A stretch of DNA of 64,000 nucleotides from Chryseobacterium sp. PMSZPI. GTDB taxonomy: Bacteria; Bacteroidota; Bacteroidia; Flavobacteriales; Weeksellaceae. The stretch lies in assembly GCF_002835665.1 (NCBI RefSeq), contig NZ_PIZV01000070.1, positions 1 to 64,000 on the forward strand, written 5' to 3'. Positions 33,465 through 43,356 of this stretch are shown piece by piece. The notes beneath the pieces are model-generated. The model worked only from the letters and a program-made list of their open reading frames with translations. It ran no database searches and had not been told where the DNA came from. Positions within the stretch are counted from its first letter, which is position 1. Each line of letters opens with the position of its first letter. The position numbers and the translations under genes are program-made.

Positions 33465-36359
33465 TTACTTTGAAGCAAGTACTTCTTTATCAGAAGTGGT
33501 CTTTCCATGTACCCCTTCTTCTTTTCCTTTCTTAAGGAAATCGTAAGCAATTGCAGATGCAATAAAAATAGATGAGTAAGTACCGAATCCAATACCGATT
33601 AACATCGCAAACATGAATCCTCTCAAGTTATCACCACCGAAGATGAAGATCGCAAGGATCACCAGGATCGTAGTGAATGAAGTATTGAATGTTCTACCCA
33701 ATGTACTTGAAATAGAGTCATCGAATAATCCAGCCAATGTTAAAGATTTTTTCTCTCTCAGGTATTCTCTAATTCTGTCGAAGATAATTACGGTATCATT
33801 GATAGAGTAACCTAATACCGTAAGAATTGCAGCAATGAAATCCTGGTTGATTTCCATATTGAACGGCATATATTTGTGTAGCAATGAATACGTACCCAAA
33901 ATAATAATCGCATCGTGGAACAACGCTGCTACAGCACCTAAAGAGAACTGCCACTTTCTAAATCTGAATAAGATGTAGATAAAGATACCAGCTAATGCAG
34001 CAACTACAGCAAGAATACCGTGCGTCTGAATATCGTCAGCCACAGTAGGACCTACTTTTTCAGATGAGATAATACCTGCATGATCTTTGTCTGCGGATTT
34101 AAAATCCTTTAAAGTAAGGTTAGCAGGAAGATTTCCTTTTAATCCTTGGTATAATTTTTCTTCAATAGTCTGGTCAGCCTTTAATGATTCATCTCCGATC
34201 AGGTAATCTGTAGAGATTTTAAGCTGATTTGCATTTCCGAAAGTTTTAGCTTCTACAGATGAGTTTTTACCATCTTCAGTTTTGAATAACTTCACCAGGT
34301 TTTCTTCAACCTCGTTAGCATTTACAGGTTTTTCAAATCTTACGATATAATTTCTACCTCCTGTAAAATCGATACCATATTTGAATCCGTGAGTAAACAT
34401 AGATACAAGACAAATCACTGTTAAAACAGCAGAAATGATGTAAGCATATTTTCTCTTACCAATAAAGTCGATCCAAGTATTTCTGAATAAGTTTTTCGTT
34501 GGCGGAGTCCACACAGAAAGATGTTTACCTTTGTTCAGTCTGCTGAAAATCATTACTCTTGAAAGCAATACTGAAGTAAACAACGTCATAATAATACCGA
34601 TCATCAACGTCAAAGCAAAACCTTTGATAGGTCCTGTTCCGAAGAAGAACAATACAACCGCAGTTAATAACGTAGTTGAGTGACCATCGATAATTGCACT
34701 TAATGCATGTTTGAAACCGTCTTTATAAGCTTCTAAAATACTCTTACCTGCAAATAATTCTTCTTTCGTTCTTTCATAGATAATTACGTTTGTATCTACC
34801 GCCATCGCCATCGTCAATACGATACCTGCGATACCAGGAAGTGTAAGCGTAAAGTCTCCGGAATCCATAATCCCGAAAATATAGAAAAGGTTAATTACCA
34901 TCGCGATTACAGCGTACACTCCGGCACCACCGTAATAGAAAATGATATAAACAATAATGATTAAGAATGCAATAGCAAATGAAATCATACCGGCGTTGAT
35001 AGATTCCTGTCCTAAAGACGGACCTACCTGAGTAGCCTGAACTACTTTCGCTCCTGCAGGTAATTTACCGGCACCTAGAACATCTACTAATTCTTTAGCT
35101 TCTTCCTGAGAGAAGTTACCAGAGATTTGAGTTCTACCGTTAGGAATAGCATTTACAACATTCGGCGCTGTATATACTCTACCGTCAAGTGTTACTGCAA
35201 CCGGTTTTCCTACGTTTTTCTCTGTTAAAGTCTTCCATTCTTTAGCTCCTTTAGAATCCATTTGCATATCTACTACTACTCTTCCAAGTTCGTCGTAGCT
35301 AATGTTTGCAGATTCTACAGCACCGTCTACCGGAGCTTTTTGATTGATGTTACTTCTGATTGCATACAGTACCAAATCATCAGGACTTGTAGCTTCAGGC
35401 TTGTAACCCCACATAAACTGTGTATATTTAATGTTAGCCGGACGTGCCGCGATTCCAACTTTGCTGTTTAAAATTTTATTTACAGCAGCTGTATCGGAAA
35501 GCTTTACGTTAGCTACTCCATTACTTCTTAATTTCTCAAGCTGTAAAAGTTTCATGAAGTTCACATTTTTTGCAACTCCCATTGAATCTCCTTTTGCAGC
35601 AACCATAGTTGTCAAAGTTTGGAAATAAGGTGCAATTTCAGGAACCTGTTGTACTTCCCAGAATTGAAGTTTTGCAGAAGTTTGAAGCATTTTCTTTACC
35701 TTGTCGATATCCTTCATACCAGGCATCTCCACAGAAATTCTTGCTGTACCAGGTACTCTCTGAACGTTTGGCTGGATAGCTCCCAACTTATCAATTCTCG
35801 TTCTGATTACCTCGAAAGCTGTTCCTACAGAAAGATCAATTCTTCTTTTTACAATACTTTTAACCTGCTCATCAGTAGTATTATACTTGATTTCTGTCAG
35901 GTTAGTATTTCCGAAAAGTTCCGGATCTGCAAGCTTAAGGTTGGTTCCTTTTGCTTTGTTTACCGCATCGAACTGTTCGAAGAAGTTGTCGATGTAAGAT
36001 TTTGTTGAGTTTTTCTGAGCTTCATCGGTCTTGTTTAAAGCTTCGATAAGAACAGGATTGGTAGAATAATTGGTAAGATCGTTTACCAAATCTCTCTGAT
36101 TGATCTCCAATAAAACATTGATCCCTCCTTTCAAGTCGAGACCCAATTTCATTTCCTTGTCTTTAGCTTTAGAATAATAAAGCTTTGTATAGCCCAGATT
36201 AAGAGTATCTTCCTTGATTCGTTTGATCTCTTTCTCGTTTCCTTTCGCAGCTTCAATCTGCGATTCAATTTTGCTGGCGTACCAGGTTGGTAATAGCTCG
36301 TTTAAGCAGATCAACCCCAGGACAATAGCAACAATTGTAATAAGTCCTTTTCCTTGCAT
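33465..36359 (-). CDS. secDF: Fused protein-export membrane subunits SecD-SecF
   Basis: 964 residues. The SecD half has an N-terminal helix, the LGLDLKGGINVLLEI motif near 72-86, a large periplasmic P1 domain and six helices; the SecF half starts about residue 630 with a second KYGIDFTGGRNYIVRF motif and a further periplasmic loop and helices. Uses the proton gradient to pull exported proteins through SecYEG. Fusion into one chain is the usual state in Bacteroidetes. A TAtaTTTG box (36396-36389, minus strand) precedes the start by about 30 bp. Confidence 0.96.
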   Translation of the reverse strand: MQGKGLITIVAIVLGLICLNELLPTWYASKIESQIEAAKGNEKEIKRIKEDTLNLGYTKLYYSKAKDKEMKLGLDLKGGINVLLEINQRDLVNDLTNYSTNPVLIEALNKTDEAQKNSTKSYIDNFFEQFDAVNKAKGTNLKLADPELFGNTNLTEIKYNTTDEQVKSIVKRRIDLSVGTAFEVIRTRIDKLGAIQPNVQRVPGTARISVEMPGMKDIDKVKKMLQTSAKLQFWEVQQVPEIAPYFQTLTTMVAAKGDSMGVAKNVNFMKLLQLEKLRSNGVANVKLSDTAAVNKILNSKVGIAARPANIKYTQFMWGYKPEATSPDDLVLYAIRSNINQKAPVDGAVESANISYDELGRVVVDMQMDSKGAKEWKTLTEKNVGKPVAVTLDGRVYTAPNVVNAIPNGRTQISGNFSQEEAKELVDVLGAGKLPAGAKVVQATQVGPSLGQESINAGMISFAIAFLIIIVYIIFYYGGAGVYAVIAMVINLFYIFGIMDSGDFTLTLPGIAGIVLTMAMAVDTNVIIYERTKEELFAGKSILEAYKDGFKHALSAIIDGHSTTLLTAVVLFFFGTGPIKGFALTLMIGIIMTLFTSVLLSRVMIFSRLNKGKHLSVWTPPTKNLFRNTWIDFIGKRKYAYIISAVLTVICLVSMFTHGFKYGIDFTGGRNYIVRFEKPVNANEVEENLVKLFKTEDGKNSSVEAKTFGNANQLKISTDYLIGDESLKADQTIEEKLYQGLKGNLPANLTLKDFKSADKDHAGIISSEKVGPTVADDIQTHGILAVVAALAGIFIYILFRFRKWQFSLGAVAALFHDAIIILGTYSLLHKYMPFNMEINQDFIAAILTVLGYSINDTVIIFDRIREYLREKKSLTLAGLFDDSISSTLGRTFNTSFTTILVILAIFIFGGDNLRGFMFAMLIGIGFGTYSSIFIASAIAYDFLKKGKEEGVHGKTTSDKEVLASK

Positions 36360-36843
36360 TTTGTTATAACTACGTTAAATTTAGTCGGCAAATATAATCA
36401 TTTTCTTGTATTTTATGAATTTTTAACAACAGAAATGGTTTATTTTCAGATATATTGGCATTCTGATCTCGATTTAAGATTTAACAATTTTTTCATGCTA
36501 TTGTAATGAAGTTTTCAATATTTAACATATATAAAATTCCCCTGTATTTTTCAACATATTAACTATCAAAACATTATGGAAAAATCATTTTATACAACTC
36601 ATATTTCTCCTTCCTTAATTCTTAATTTTCAAAGTATTAATTTAAAGGAATTTGTTACCTGACTTACAGCTCAGGTCATGATTACAAATACTAATGACAG
36701 CAAGCTTTTCGTAGTGCAACAAAAACAAAATTCTCAAATTATTCAACCTAATGGGAATATTAATACGATAGATTTAAAAAATGAAGAATAAAATTGTCTA
36801 CGATGACAAAAAGAAAATTTCCAATACTATCATTTCCAAAAAT
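36360..36843. other. Gap between secDF and hemN with no clear gene
   Basis: AT-rich. It contains the secDF promoter and, on the plus strand, a frame from ATG 36576 to TAA 36791 that is broken only by a TGA at 36660-36662; the second part starts at ATG 36678 and would encode 37 residues (KLFVVQQKQNSQIIQPNGN...). It could be a remnant small gene or chance. Nothing else is recognisable. Confidence 0.4.
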
Positions 36844-36845
36844 AA

Positions 36846-36870
36846 AAAGCGGCTCAAATTGAACCGCTTT
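36846..36870 (-). terminator. Intrinsic terminator after hemN
   Basis: On the minus strand AAAGCGGTTC and GAGCCGCTTT pair (with one G-T type position) around AATTT, followed by TTATTTTT. It begins 2 bases after the hemN stop codon. Confidence 0.85.
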
Positions 36871-36872
36871 TG

Positions 36873-38231
36873 TTATATCGTCATAGAGAAGATTCTCGTT
36901 TCTGGTTTATTTCTCATCATCCTGAGATCAAAAACCATAGCTACATTTCTCGTAAAAGCTCTTCCAGCTTCTGTAATTTTAATCTCATGGCCGCTGATTT
37001 CAACCAGACCATCATTTTCCATCTCTTTCAGCATGTCTAATGCGTTTTCAAGCTCAGGGAAAGAATTCGTATTATTAAAAGTAGTTTCAAGCTGACACAT
37101 CAGATTCAGAATATGTCTTCTCACAATCAAATCTTCTTCATTCAAAACATGTCCTTTTACTACAGGAATTTTCCCTTCTTCAACAATCGTCTGATACTCT
37201 TCCACCGTTTTTACATTCTGTGCAAAAGCATACCATGAATCTGAAATAGCAGACATTCCAAGGCCTACCATCAATTGAGTATTACTTGAGGTATATCCCA
37301 TAAAGTTTCGGTGAAGTTTTTTATGGATTAAAGACTGATACAAATCATCATGCTCCAACGCAAAATGATCCATTCCTACCTCGATGTACCCGAGATCCTG
37401 AAGTAATTTTTTCCCGTCTTCGTATAAACGGCGTTTTTCTTCTCCGCTCGGAAGGTCATTTTCATCAAATCCTCTTTGTCCAACACCTTTTATCCATGGA
37501 ACATGCGCGTAAGAATAGAATGCCAATCGATCCGGTTTCAGTTCCATTGTTTTTCGAATGGTATACTCCATCGCTTCCCAACTCTGGTGAGGAAGCCCAA
37601 ATACCAGGTCATGACTGATTCCTCTATATCCTATTTCTTTAGCCCATTCCGTTACGTTTTTCACATTTTCAAAAGGCTGAATTCTGTTGATTGCCTTCTG
37701 TACTTTAGGATCATAATCCTGAACCCCAAAACTTACTCTTCTAAAGCCTAGATCATATAAAGTCTGAAGATGTTCTTTAGTCGTATTGTTTGGGTGTCCT
37801 TCAAAAGAAAATTCCGGATGCTCTGCAATATCTACGGTTTCAAATATACCTTCCAACAAAGTTTTTAAATTCTGAGGAGAAAAAAATGTAGGAGTACCTC
37901 CACCCAAGTGCAACTCTTTCAACTTTGGTCTTTCATTGAAAAGTTCAAGATAAAGTTTCCACTCTTTTAAAACACTTTCCAAATAAGGAATTTCAACGCT
38001 GTGCTGCTTGGTAATTCGCTTATGACACGCACAGAATGTACACAACGCTTCACAGAAAGGTAAGTGAATATAAATGGAAATTCCCTCCTCTGCATTCGTT
38101 TCATGAAAAGACCTGATTACACTATCTTTCCATTTCTCAGGAGAAAATGTAGTTTCATCCCAATAAGGAACAGTTGGATAAGAGGTGTAACGTGGTCCGG
38201 GAATATTATACTTATCTATTAAAGAGTTCAT
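36873..38231 (-). CDS. hemN: Oxygen-independent coproporphyrinogen III oxidase
   Basis: 452-residue radical-SAM enzyme that decarboxylates coproporphyrinogen III in heme synthesis under low oxygen. The iron-sulfur motif is C60-x3-C64-x2-C67 with the additional C69 (CEALCTFCAC) diagnostic for true HemN. GGGTPTFF near 113-120 and the HemN C-terminal domain are present. Single gene with its own terminator. Confidence 0.95.
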   Translation of the reverse strand: MNSLIDKYNIPGPRYTSYPTVPYWDETTFSPEKWKDSVIRSFHETNAEEGISIYIHLPFCEALCTFCACHKRITKQHSVEIPYLESVLKEWKLYLELFNERPKLKELHLGGGTPTFFSPQNLKTLLEGIFETVDIAEHPEFSFEGHPNNTTKEHLQTLYDLGFRRVSFGVQDYDPKVQKAINRIQPFENVKNVTEWAKEIGYRGISHDLVFGLPHQSWEAMEYTIRKTMELKPDRLAFYSYAHVPWIKGVGQRGFDENDLPSGEEKRRLYEDGKKLLQDLGYIEVGMDHFALEHDDLYQSLIHKKLHRNFMGYTSSNTQLMVGLGMSAISDSWYAFAQNVKTVEEYQTIVEEGKIPVVKGHVLNEEDLIVRRHILNLMCQLETTFNNTNSFPELENALDMLKEMENDGLVEISGHEIKITEAGRAFTRNVAMVFDLRMMRNKPETRIFSMTI

Positions 38232-38406
38232 TTTGAAAATTAAAATTTTGTAGTGCCAAATTTAACATAACTAAAATTCAGCACTACAAAATTAACCATT
38301 ACTAATGAATTTTAACCTATGAATTATATTAGGTTCTATTTTATAATGAGTCTAAATACGGATCATCAATGTTTTATCGAATAGTGATAAATTCTATTTC
38401 TTTTAT

Positions 38407-39420
38407 TTAAAATTTTAATTTCATTACGGCAATTCTATCTTTTCCTGCCAAAGCAATCTTATTTCCGTCTATCCATTCACAAACGAAAAACCCTTTTTCA
38501 TCGGAAATTTTCTTCCAGGTTTTACCAAAATCTGAAGAATAACTAATATGCTGATCTCCCACAGCAATCATTTCTTTTCCTTTCGAACCCGGTTTAATCT
38601 TTACACAGGTCATATACCCTGCATTTTGTCCAGATGCCTGAACTTTCCAGGTTTTTCCTGCATCATCTGTGGTTGCTATATTATTCACATTGGCATCTTG
38701 TCTGGTAAAATCGCCACCTACAGCAACGCCAAACCGATCATCATAAAAATCGATGGAATATATCCCTTGAGAAGATTCTCCCTGAACAAACGGTGTATTA
38801 AAAACCTCCAGCTTTTCATTTTTTAAGTTTAGCCTTATAATTCTTGAAGCTTTTCCGCCTGTTGCTATCCACATATAATCTTTTGAAGATGAAATATTGG
38901 TATTGCTTGCTGCGAAAGCGGCTTCTCCTTCATTCAATTTTAAATTATTTTTGTATTGACTCCAGTTTCCGTTCTTATAGACAGCCAGTTTCAACATCTG
39001 ATCTTTGTCTGCATCACTGAAAGTGTAAGCAAGTTTATCATTCACGAAATGCAAAGCATCATAAAATGCAGTTTTTACAGTATCAATGAAAACAACCTGA
39101 GTACCGAGATCTTTTTTATCAATTTTAAAGAAATAAGCAGGACTTTCAATATTAATAGCATAAAAAGAATTTTTATTCTGTGCTAGAGTTCTGAATTGAA
39201 GTTTTTTTTGAGAAAGAGGAATCTGTTTTTGATTTTTATAATCATTAAGATCAACAAATCCAAACATAGAGTCTGTACCCGTATACCAAACTTTATTGTC
39301 ATATAGCTCCAACGCTCTAATGCTTATTTTATCATTAAAAATCGTTTCAATATTTTCTACTTGCTGAGAAAATACACACATTCCTATGGAAAGGAACAGA
39401 ATGGAAAAAATCTTTTTCAT
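38407..39420 (-). CDS. Secreted Ycf48/BNR-like beta-propeller protein
   Basis: 337 residues with a signal peptide ending CVFSQQ. The body is made of repeated beta-strand blocks; TTDDAGKTWKV near 248 and SSDFGKTWKKI near 298 are Asp-box (BNR) motifs. Related proteins are often labelled oxidoreductase or glycosyl hydrolase-like, but no catalytic residues can be named. Probably a periplasmic or surface binding protein. Its start is separated from the permease gene by a terminator. Confidence 0.75.
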   Translation of the reverse strand: MKKIFSILFLSIGMCVFSQQVENIETIFNDKISIRALELYDNKVWYTGTDSMFGFVDLNDYKNQKQIPLSQKKLQFRTLAQNKNSFYAINIESPAYFFKIDKKDLGTQVVFIDTVKTAFYDALHFVNDKLAYTFSDADKDQMLKLAVYKNGNWSQYKNNLKLNEGEAAFAASNTNISSSKDYMWIATGGKASRIIRLNLKNEKLEVFNTPFVQGESSQGIYSIDFYDDRFGVAVGGDFTRQDANVNNIATTDDAGKTWKVQASGQNAGYMTCVKIKPGSKGKEMIAVGDQHISYSSDFGKTWKKISDEKGFFVCEWIDGNKIALAGKDRIAVMKLKF

Positions 39421-39444
39421 ATTAATAAATTTATATACAAAAAA

Positions 39445-39460
39445 AACCGCCGAAGCGGTT
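39445..39460 (-). terminator. Intrinsic terminator after the APC permease
   Basis: On the minus strand AACCGC and GCGGTT pair around a stable TTCG tetraloop, followed by TTTTTTG. Confidence 0.9.
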
Positions 39461-39470
39461 TATATAATGA

Positions 39471-40988
39471 TTAGTTTATATCTTTATATTTCTCAGGATT
39501 GTTAAGTTTACTATTTCTTTTTCCATAAACAAAATAAACAATACCTCCTAATAACAACCAGGCTCCGGAAAGCTCTTTTGCATGGTTACTTAGGTTATAA
39601 ATTAAGTATAAGTTAATAATCACTCCTAATGCAACTACTACTTTATAAGCAGGAACTTTGAAAGGTCTGATCAAGTTAGGTTCTTTCTTTCTCATTACCC
39701 AAACAGCGATACAAACCAAAGTAAACGCAAACAGAGTTCCAAAGCTTGTCATATCTGCAAGTGTGGAAATTGGCGTCAACGCAGCAATAAGTGCAACTAC
39801 AATTCCTAATAAAATAATTCCTTTGTAAGGTGTTTTTGTTTTTGGGTGAAGTTCTCCAAAGAATTGAGGAATTAATCCATCCTTGGCCATTCCGATAAAG
39901 ATTCTGGATTGCCCCATCATCATTACCATTACTACAGAAATTAATCCTACTGTTGCTGCAATCGTTACAATATTACTTGCCCAGTGCTTTCCTGCAATTT
40001 CAAAAGCATAAGCTACAGGTGCCTTAATTGCATCTGGATATTTTCCTTCAGGATTAAAATCCGAATAATGCATCATTCCTGTTAATACAAGAGACACGCA
40101 AATATATAATGCAGTACAAATCAATAAAGAAGCGATAATGGCAAAAGGTACATCTTTCTTAGGATTAATAGCTTCTCCTGCTTGCGTAGAAACAGCATCA
40201 AAACCAATATAAGCAAAGAAAATAGCAGCTGCCCCTGAAATAATTCCCTGGATACCATATGCCGAGACCATATCTCCTTCAGAGTTTTTAATCTTTATCT
40301 GATCAGGGATAAAAGGTTTCCAATTCTTAACACCATCTACAGCGTTGTACAGATCACTATTAGAGAAAATAATATATACTCCCGCTATAATTACAAAGAT
40401 AACGGCAGAGGTTTTCATCAGAACAATCAGATTATTTGCTCCTGCAGCTTCTTTAGTTCCTTTTACCAATAATGCTGTAATCAACAAAACCAAGATAAAT
40501 GCGGGAAGGTTCATCGAAAATCCTTCTCCTGTATAACTCGCAGGATCAGATGTAAGATACGCCGGGAGATGAACTCCAAAAATTTTCAAAAATTTGTTAA
40601 AATATCCTGACCAACTCACAGAAACCGCCATACTTGCCATAGCGTACTCCAGAATGAGACACCAGCCCATTGCCCAGGCAAAAATTTCTCCCACTGTTCC
40701 ATATGCATAGGCATAAGCAGAACCTTCAACAGGTATAATAGATGCAAATTCTGCGTAACATAATGCAGCAAAAACACAGGCAATACCTGCTATAATGAAA
40801 GAAATTGCAAGCGCCGGCCCTGCATGATAATAGGCTCCGGTTCCTGTAAGAACAAAGATTCCACCACCAATGATAGCACCTACTCCAATTGCTGTTAAAC
40901 TCCATTTTCCAAGGACTTTTTTCAGCTCACTTTTCTTCATATCTGCCTCATAGGCACTTAGTGGCTTCTTAACCCAAATTTTAGACAT
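39471..40988 (-). CDS. APC-family (CAT-type) amino-acid permease
   Basis: 505 residues with about 12-14 membrane helices. The first helix carries the substrate-binding GVGAIIGGGIFVLTG at about 36-50, typical of cationic amino-acid transporter type APC proteins; AYIGFDAVSTQAGEA near 258-272 is the matching helix-6 region. Likely imports amino acids with protons or sodium; the specific substrate is not evident. Starts inside a small upstream gap shared with the divergent pnuC. Confidence 0.9.
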   Translation of the reverse strand: MSKIWVKKPLSAYEADMKKSELKKVLGKWSLTAIGVGAIIGGGIFVLTGTGAYYHAGPALAISFIIAGIACVFAALCYAEFASIIPVEGSAYAYAYGTVGEIFAWAMGWCLILEYAMASMAVSVSWSGYFNKFLKIFGVHLPAYLTSDPASYTGEGFSMNLPAFILVLLITALLVKGTKEAAGANNLIVLMKTSAVIFVIIAGVYIIFSNSDLYNAVDGVKNWKPFIPDQIKIKNSEGDMVSAYGIQGIISGAAAIFFAYIGFDAVSTQAGEAINPKKDVPFAIIASLLICTALYICVSLVLTGMMHYSDFNPEGKYPDAIKAPVAYAFEIAGKHWASNIVTIAATVGLISVVMVMMMGQSRIFIGMAKDGLIPQFFGELHPKTKTPYKGIILLGIVVALIAALTPISTLADMTSFGTLFAFTLVCIAVWVMRKKEPNLIRPFKVPAYKVVVALGVIINLYLIYNLSNHAKELSGAWLLLGGIVYFVYGKRNSKLNNPEKYKDIN

Positions 40989-41153
40989 GTTTTTTTATTT
41001 ATTAAGGATTTACGAAAATATAAAAAATTTAGAAACTCTCCCATTTATCGGCAAACTTTCGTCACATATTTTACATTAAAGTCTTCAAAAGCACAAACAA
41101 CCCATTATAAAATTCATTTTAAAAAGTCCTATTTTTTATTTATTTTTGATCCC

Positions 41154-41816
41154 ATGAATCTATACAATCTTTTTGTAAAGCCTTATGAAAGCTATGATTA
41201 TTTGCAAATTATACTTGAAGCATCCGGTGCTATTTTCGGAACTTTAAGCGTATATTTTTCCATTAAGAAAAATATATGGGTCTATCCTAGCGGTATTATT
41301 TCAACCCTCATTTATGTATATATTCTTTTCAATTTCGGTCTACTGGGAGATTGCTTAATCAATGTATATTATACAATAATGAGTATTTATGGATGGATTC
41401 TGTGGGCAAAGAACTCTGAAGACCATGTACATGTGGACGTTACCTGGGCCTCCAGAAAAGAATGGATCTATGCGAGTATTCTTTTCATCTTAAGTCTGGC
41501 GTTTGTAACATTTATTTATTATTGTAAGCCTTATATTGATAATCTGGAAAGTTCTTATCTTGGATTGTATCATCTTGATTGGGCAAATTGGATGGATATT
41601 TTTACCACTTCCATATTTTTAGTAGGAATGTGGTTTATGGCCAAACAGCGCATTGAGAACTGGATTTTCTGGATTATCGGAGATTTAATTTGTATCCCTA
41701 TGATGATTTTTAAGGGACTTGGTATCACTTCGGTTCAATATTTGGTATTTACTATAATGGCTATCTTAGGATACCTTAATTGGAAAAAAAGTTTTAAAGA
41801 AAAAAAAGTACAATAA
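41154..41816 (+). CDS. pnuC: PnuC-type nicotinamide riboside transporter
   Basis: 220 residues with seven to eight membrane helices. Typical PnuC segments: GAIFGTLSVYFSIKKNIWVYPSGIIS near 24-48 (cited in part), YYTIMSIYGWILW near 78-90, and NWIFWIIGDLICIPMMIFKG near 168-187. Facilitates uptake of the NAD precursor nicotinamide riboside or a related vitamin (thiamine-type PnuT is an alternative). The next gene starts 4 bp after its stop. Confidence 0.9.
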   Translation: MNLYNLFVKPYESYDYLQIILEASGAIFGTLSVYFSIKKNIWVYPSGIISTLIYVYILFNFGLLGDCLINVYYTIMSIYGWILWAKNSEDHVHVDVTWASRKEWIYASILFILSLAFVTFIYYCKPYIDNLESSYLGLYHLDWANWMDIFTTSIFLVGMWFMAKQRIENWIFWIIGDLICIPMMIFKGLGITSVQYLVFTIMAILGYLNWKKSFKEKKVQ

Positions 41817-41820
41817 AGTC

Positions 41821-42465
41821 ATGAAAAATTTATTAAAAATAGCACTCAGTATTTTTGCTATTAGTAGTTTAACATCTTGTTTGGCATATTCAGACGGATA
41901 CGGGTATAATAGCGGTTATGGTGACCCATATTATAATAATGGATATTATTATGCTCCTTCCGGATATTATGGTAGTGGTGGTTATTGGGGTAACGACGGC
42001 TATTATTATAGAAACAATGTTAATTATTACTATGATAATGGAGTTCCTTATTACTACTACAACTATAACAATTCAAGAAGAAAAGTATACGTAGAAAGAA
42101 GATCCGAATCTTCAAGACCAAACAACGGATTTAGAGGTGAGCCTTATTATGATCGTAATACCAATAACGGGTATAGAAACGATCAAGGAAACAGAAACCA
42201 GAACAGTAATAGTGGGTTCAGAAATCAAAGTGGAAGCTATCAGAATAATCAAGGAAACCAGAATCAAAGCAGTGGCGGATTTAGAAACCAAAACAGCGGA
42301 TACCAGGCTCCTCAGAGAAATACGAACAGCGGCGGATTCAGAAGCTCTGAAAGTATAAGCAGACCGGAACCTTCAAGTGGTGGTGGATTTAGAGGCAGTT
42401 CGAGCGGTTCAAGCAGCTCAAGCAGCTCAAGCGGTTCAGAAAGACAGAACGGCGGATTTAGATAA
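41821..42465 (+). CDS. Low-complexity Tyr/Gly/Asn-rich lipoprotein
   Basis: 214 residues with a lipoprotein signal (lipobox LTSC, Cys20). Residues 22-85 are Tyr/Gly/Asn-rich; the rest is a run of irregular repeats built on NNGFR/SGGFR and ending in a Ser-rich stretch and GGFR. Such proteins may be extended surface or matrix components; no enzymatic domain is visible. Overlapping transcription with pnuC is probable from the 4-bp spacing. Confidence 0.75.
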   Translation: MKNLLKIALSIFAISSLTSCLAYSDGYGYNSGYGDPYYNNGYYYAPSGYYGSGGYWGNDGYYYRNNVNYYYDNGVPYYYYNYNNSRRKVYVERRSESSRPNNGFRGEPYYDRNTNNGYRNDQGNRNQNSNSGFRNQSGSYQNNQGNQNQSSGGFRNQNSGYQAPQRNTNSGGFRSSESISRPEPSSGGGFRGSSSGSSSSSSSSGSERQNGGFR

Positions 42466-42482
42466 AACGATTATAAATAAGG

Positions 42483-42510
42483 AAACGAACAGCTAACGCT
42501 GTTCGTTTTT
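42483..42510 (+). terminator. Intrinsic terminator after the 41821 gene
   Basis: AAACGAACAGC and GCTGTTCGTTT pair around TAAC, followed by TTCATTTT. Confidence 0.9.
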
Positions 42511-42558
42511 CATTTTAAATATATTAATTTTGTTTCTTTATTTTAGACAAAAGACAAT

Positions 42559-43326
42559 ATGGAATTTTTTAAATATCAAGGAACTGGAAATGATTTTGTA
42601 ATGGTTGATAATCGTGATCTCCAGTTTCCGAAAGACAAAAGTATCATTGAAAAATTGTGTGACAGACGTTTTGGAATTGGTGCTGACGGGCTTATTCTCT
42701 TAGAAAATGACCCTGATTATGATTTTAAAATGGTTTACTACAATTCTGATGGTGGCGAAAGTACTATGTGTGGAAACGGAGGGAGATGTCTTGTAGCATT
42801 TGCTTTCTTTCTTGACATTTTTGAAGATAAATGTAAGTTCATTGCCATAGATGGTGAACATGAGGCTGAAATTCACAATGGAATCATTAAATTGAAAATG
42901 ATTAATGTAGATACTATTTCCCATGACGGAAACGATTTCGTTCTTAATACCGGATCTCCTCATTATGTAAAATATGTAGAACATTTGGAAGACTTCAACG
43001 TATATACTGAAGGACATGGCATCAGAAATTCAGAAAATTATAAAGAAAAAGGGATCAATGTCAACTTTGTGGAAAAAAATGCTGCTGATGAAATTTTTGT
43101 AAGAACCTATGAAAGAGGCGTTGAGGATGAAACTTATAGTTGTGGAACCGGAGTTACGGCTTCTGCTTTAACTTTTCTACAAAAAGACAATCTAACCTCT
43201 GTAAAAGTTAAAACCTTAGGTGGAAATCTTAAAGTATATGCTGAAAAAAATGGAAATTCTTTCCGGAATATCTGGCTTGAAGGTCCTGCTAAGCAAGTTT
43301 TTAGAGGTAAAGTAGATATTTTTTAA
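42559..43326 (+). CDS. dapF: Diaminopimelate epimerase
   Basis: 255-residue enzyme converting LL- to meso-diaminopimelate for lysine and peptidoglycan synthesis. The two catalytic cysteines are C71 in MCGNGGRC and C195 in YSCGTGVTA. A TAatTTTG -7 box at 42525-42532 lies just after the preceding terminator and would give a leader of about 20 bases. mltG follows 30 bp downstream, so the pair links precursor supply with glycan processing. Confidence 0.96.
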   Translation: MEFFKYQGTGNDFVMVDNRDLQFPKDKSIIEKLCDRRFGIGADGLILLENDPDYDFKMVYYNSDGGESTMCGNGGRCLVAFAFFLDIFEDKCKFIAIDGEHEAEIHNGIIKLKMINVDTISHDGNDFVLNTGSPHYVKYVEHLEDFNVYTEGHGIRNSENYKEKGINVNFVEKNAADEIFVRTYERGVEDETYSCGTGVTASALTFLQKDNLTSVKVKTLGGNLKVYAEKNGNSFRNIWLEGPAKQVFRGKVDIF

Positions 43327-43356
43327 AAACAAAAACTTTTAATCAATAGTAAAAGA

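Noticed and set aside
33365..33592. 75-residue ORF at the 3' end of secDF
   Set aside because: It overlaps the secDF coding end and terminator in another frame; no protein-like features.
36781..37095. Plus-strand 104-residue ORF
   Set aside because: Runs through the hemN terminator and antisense to hemN; a shadow frame.
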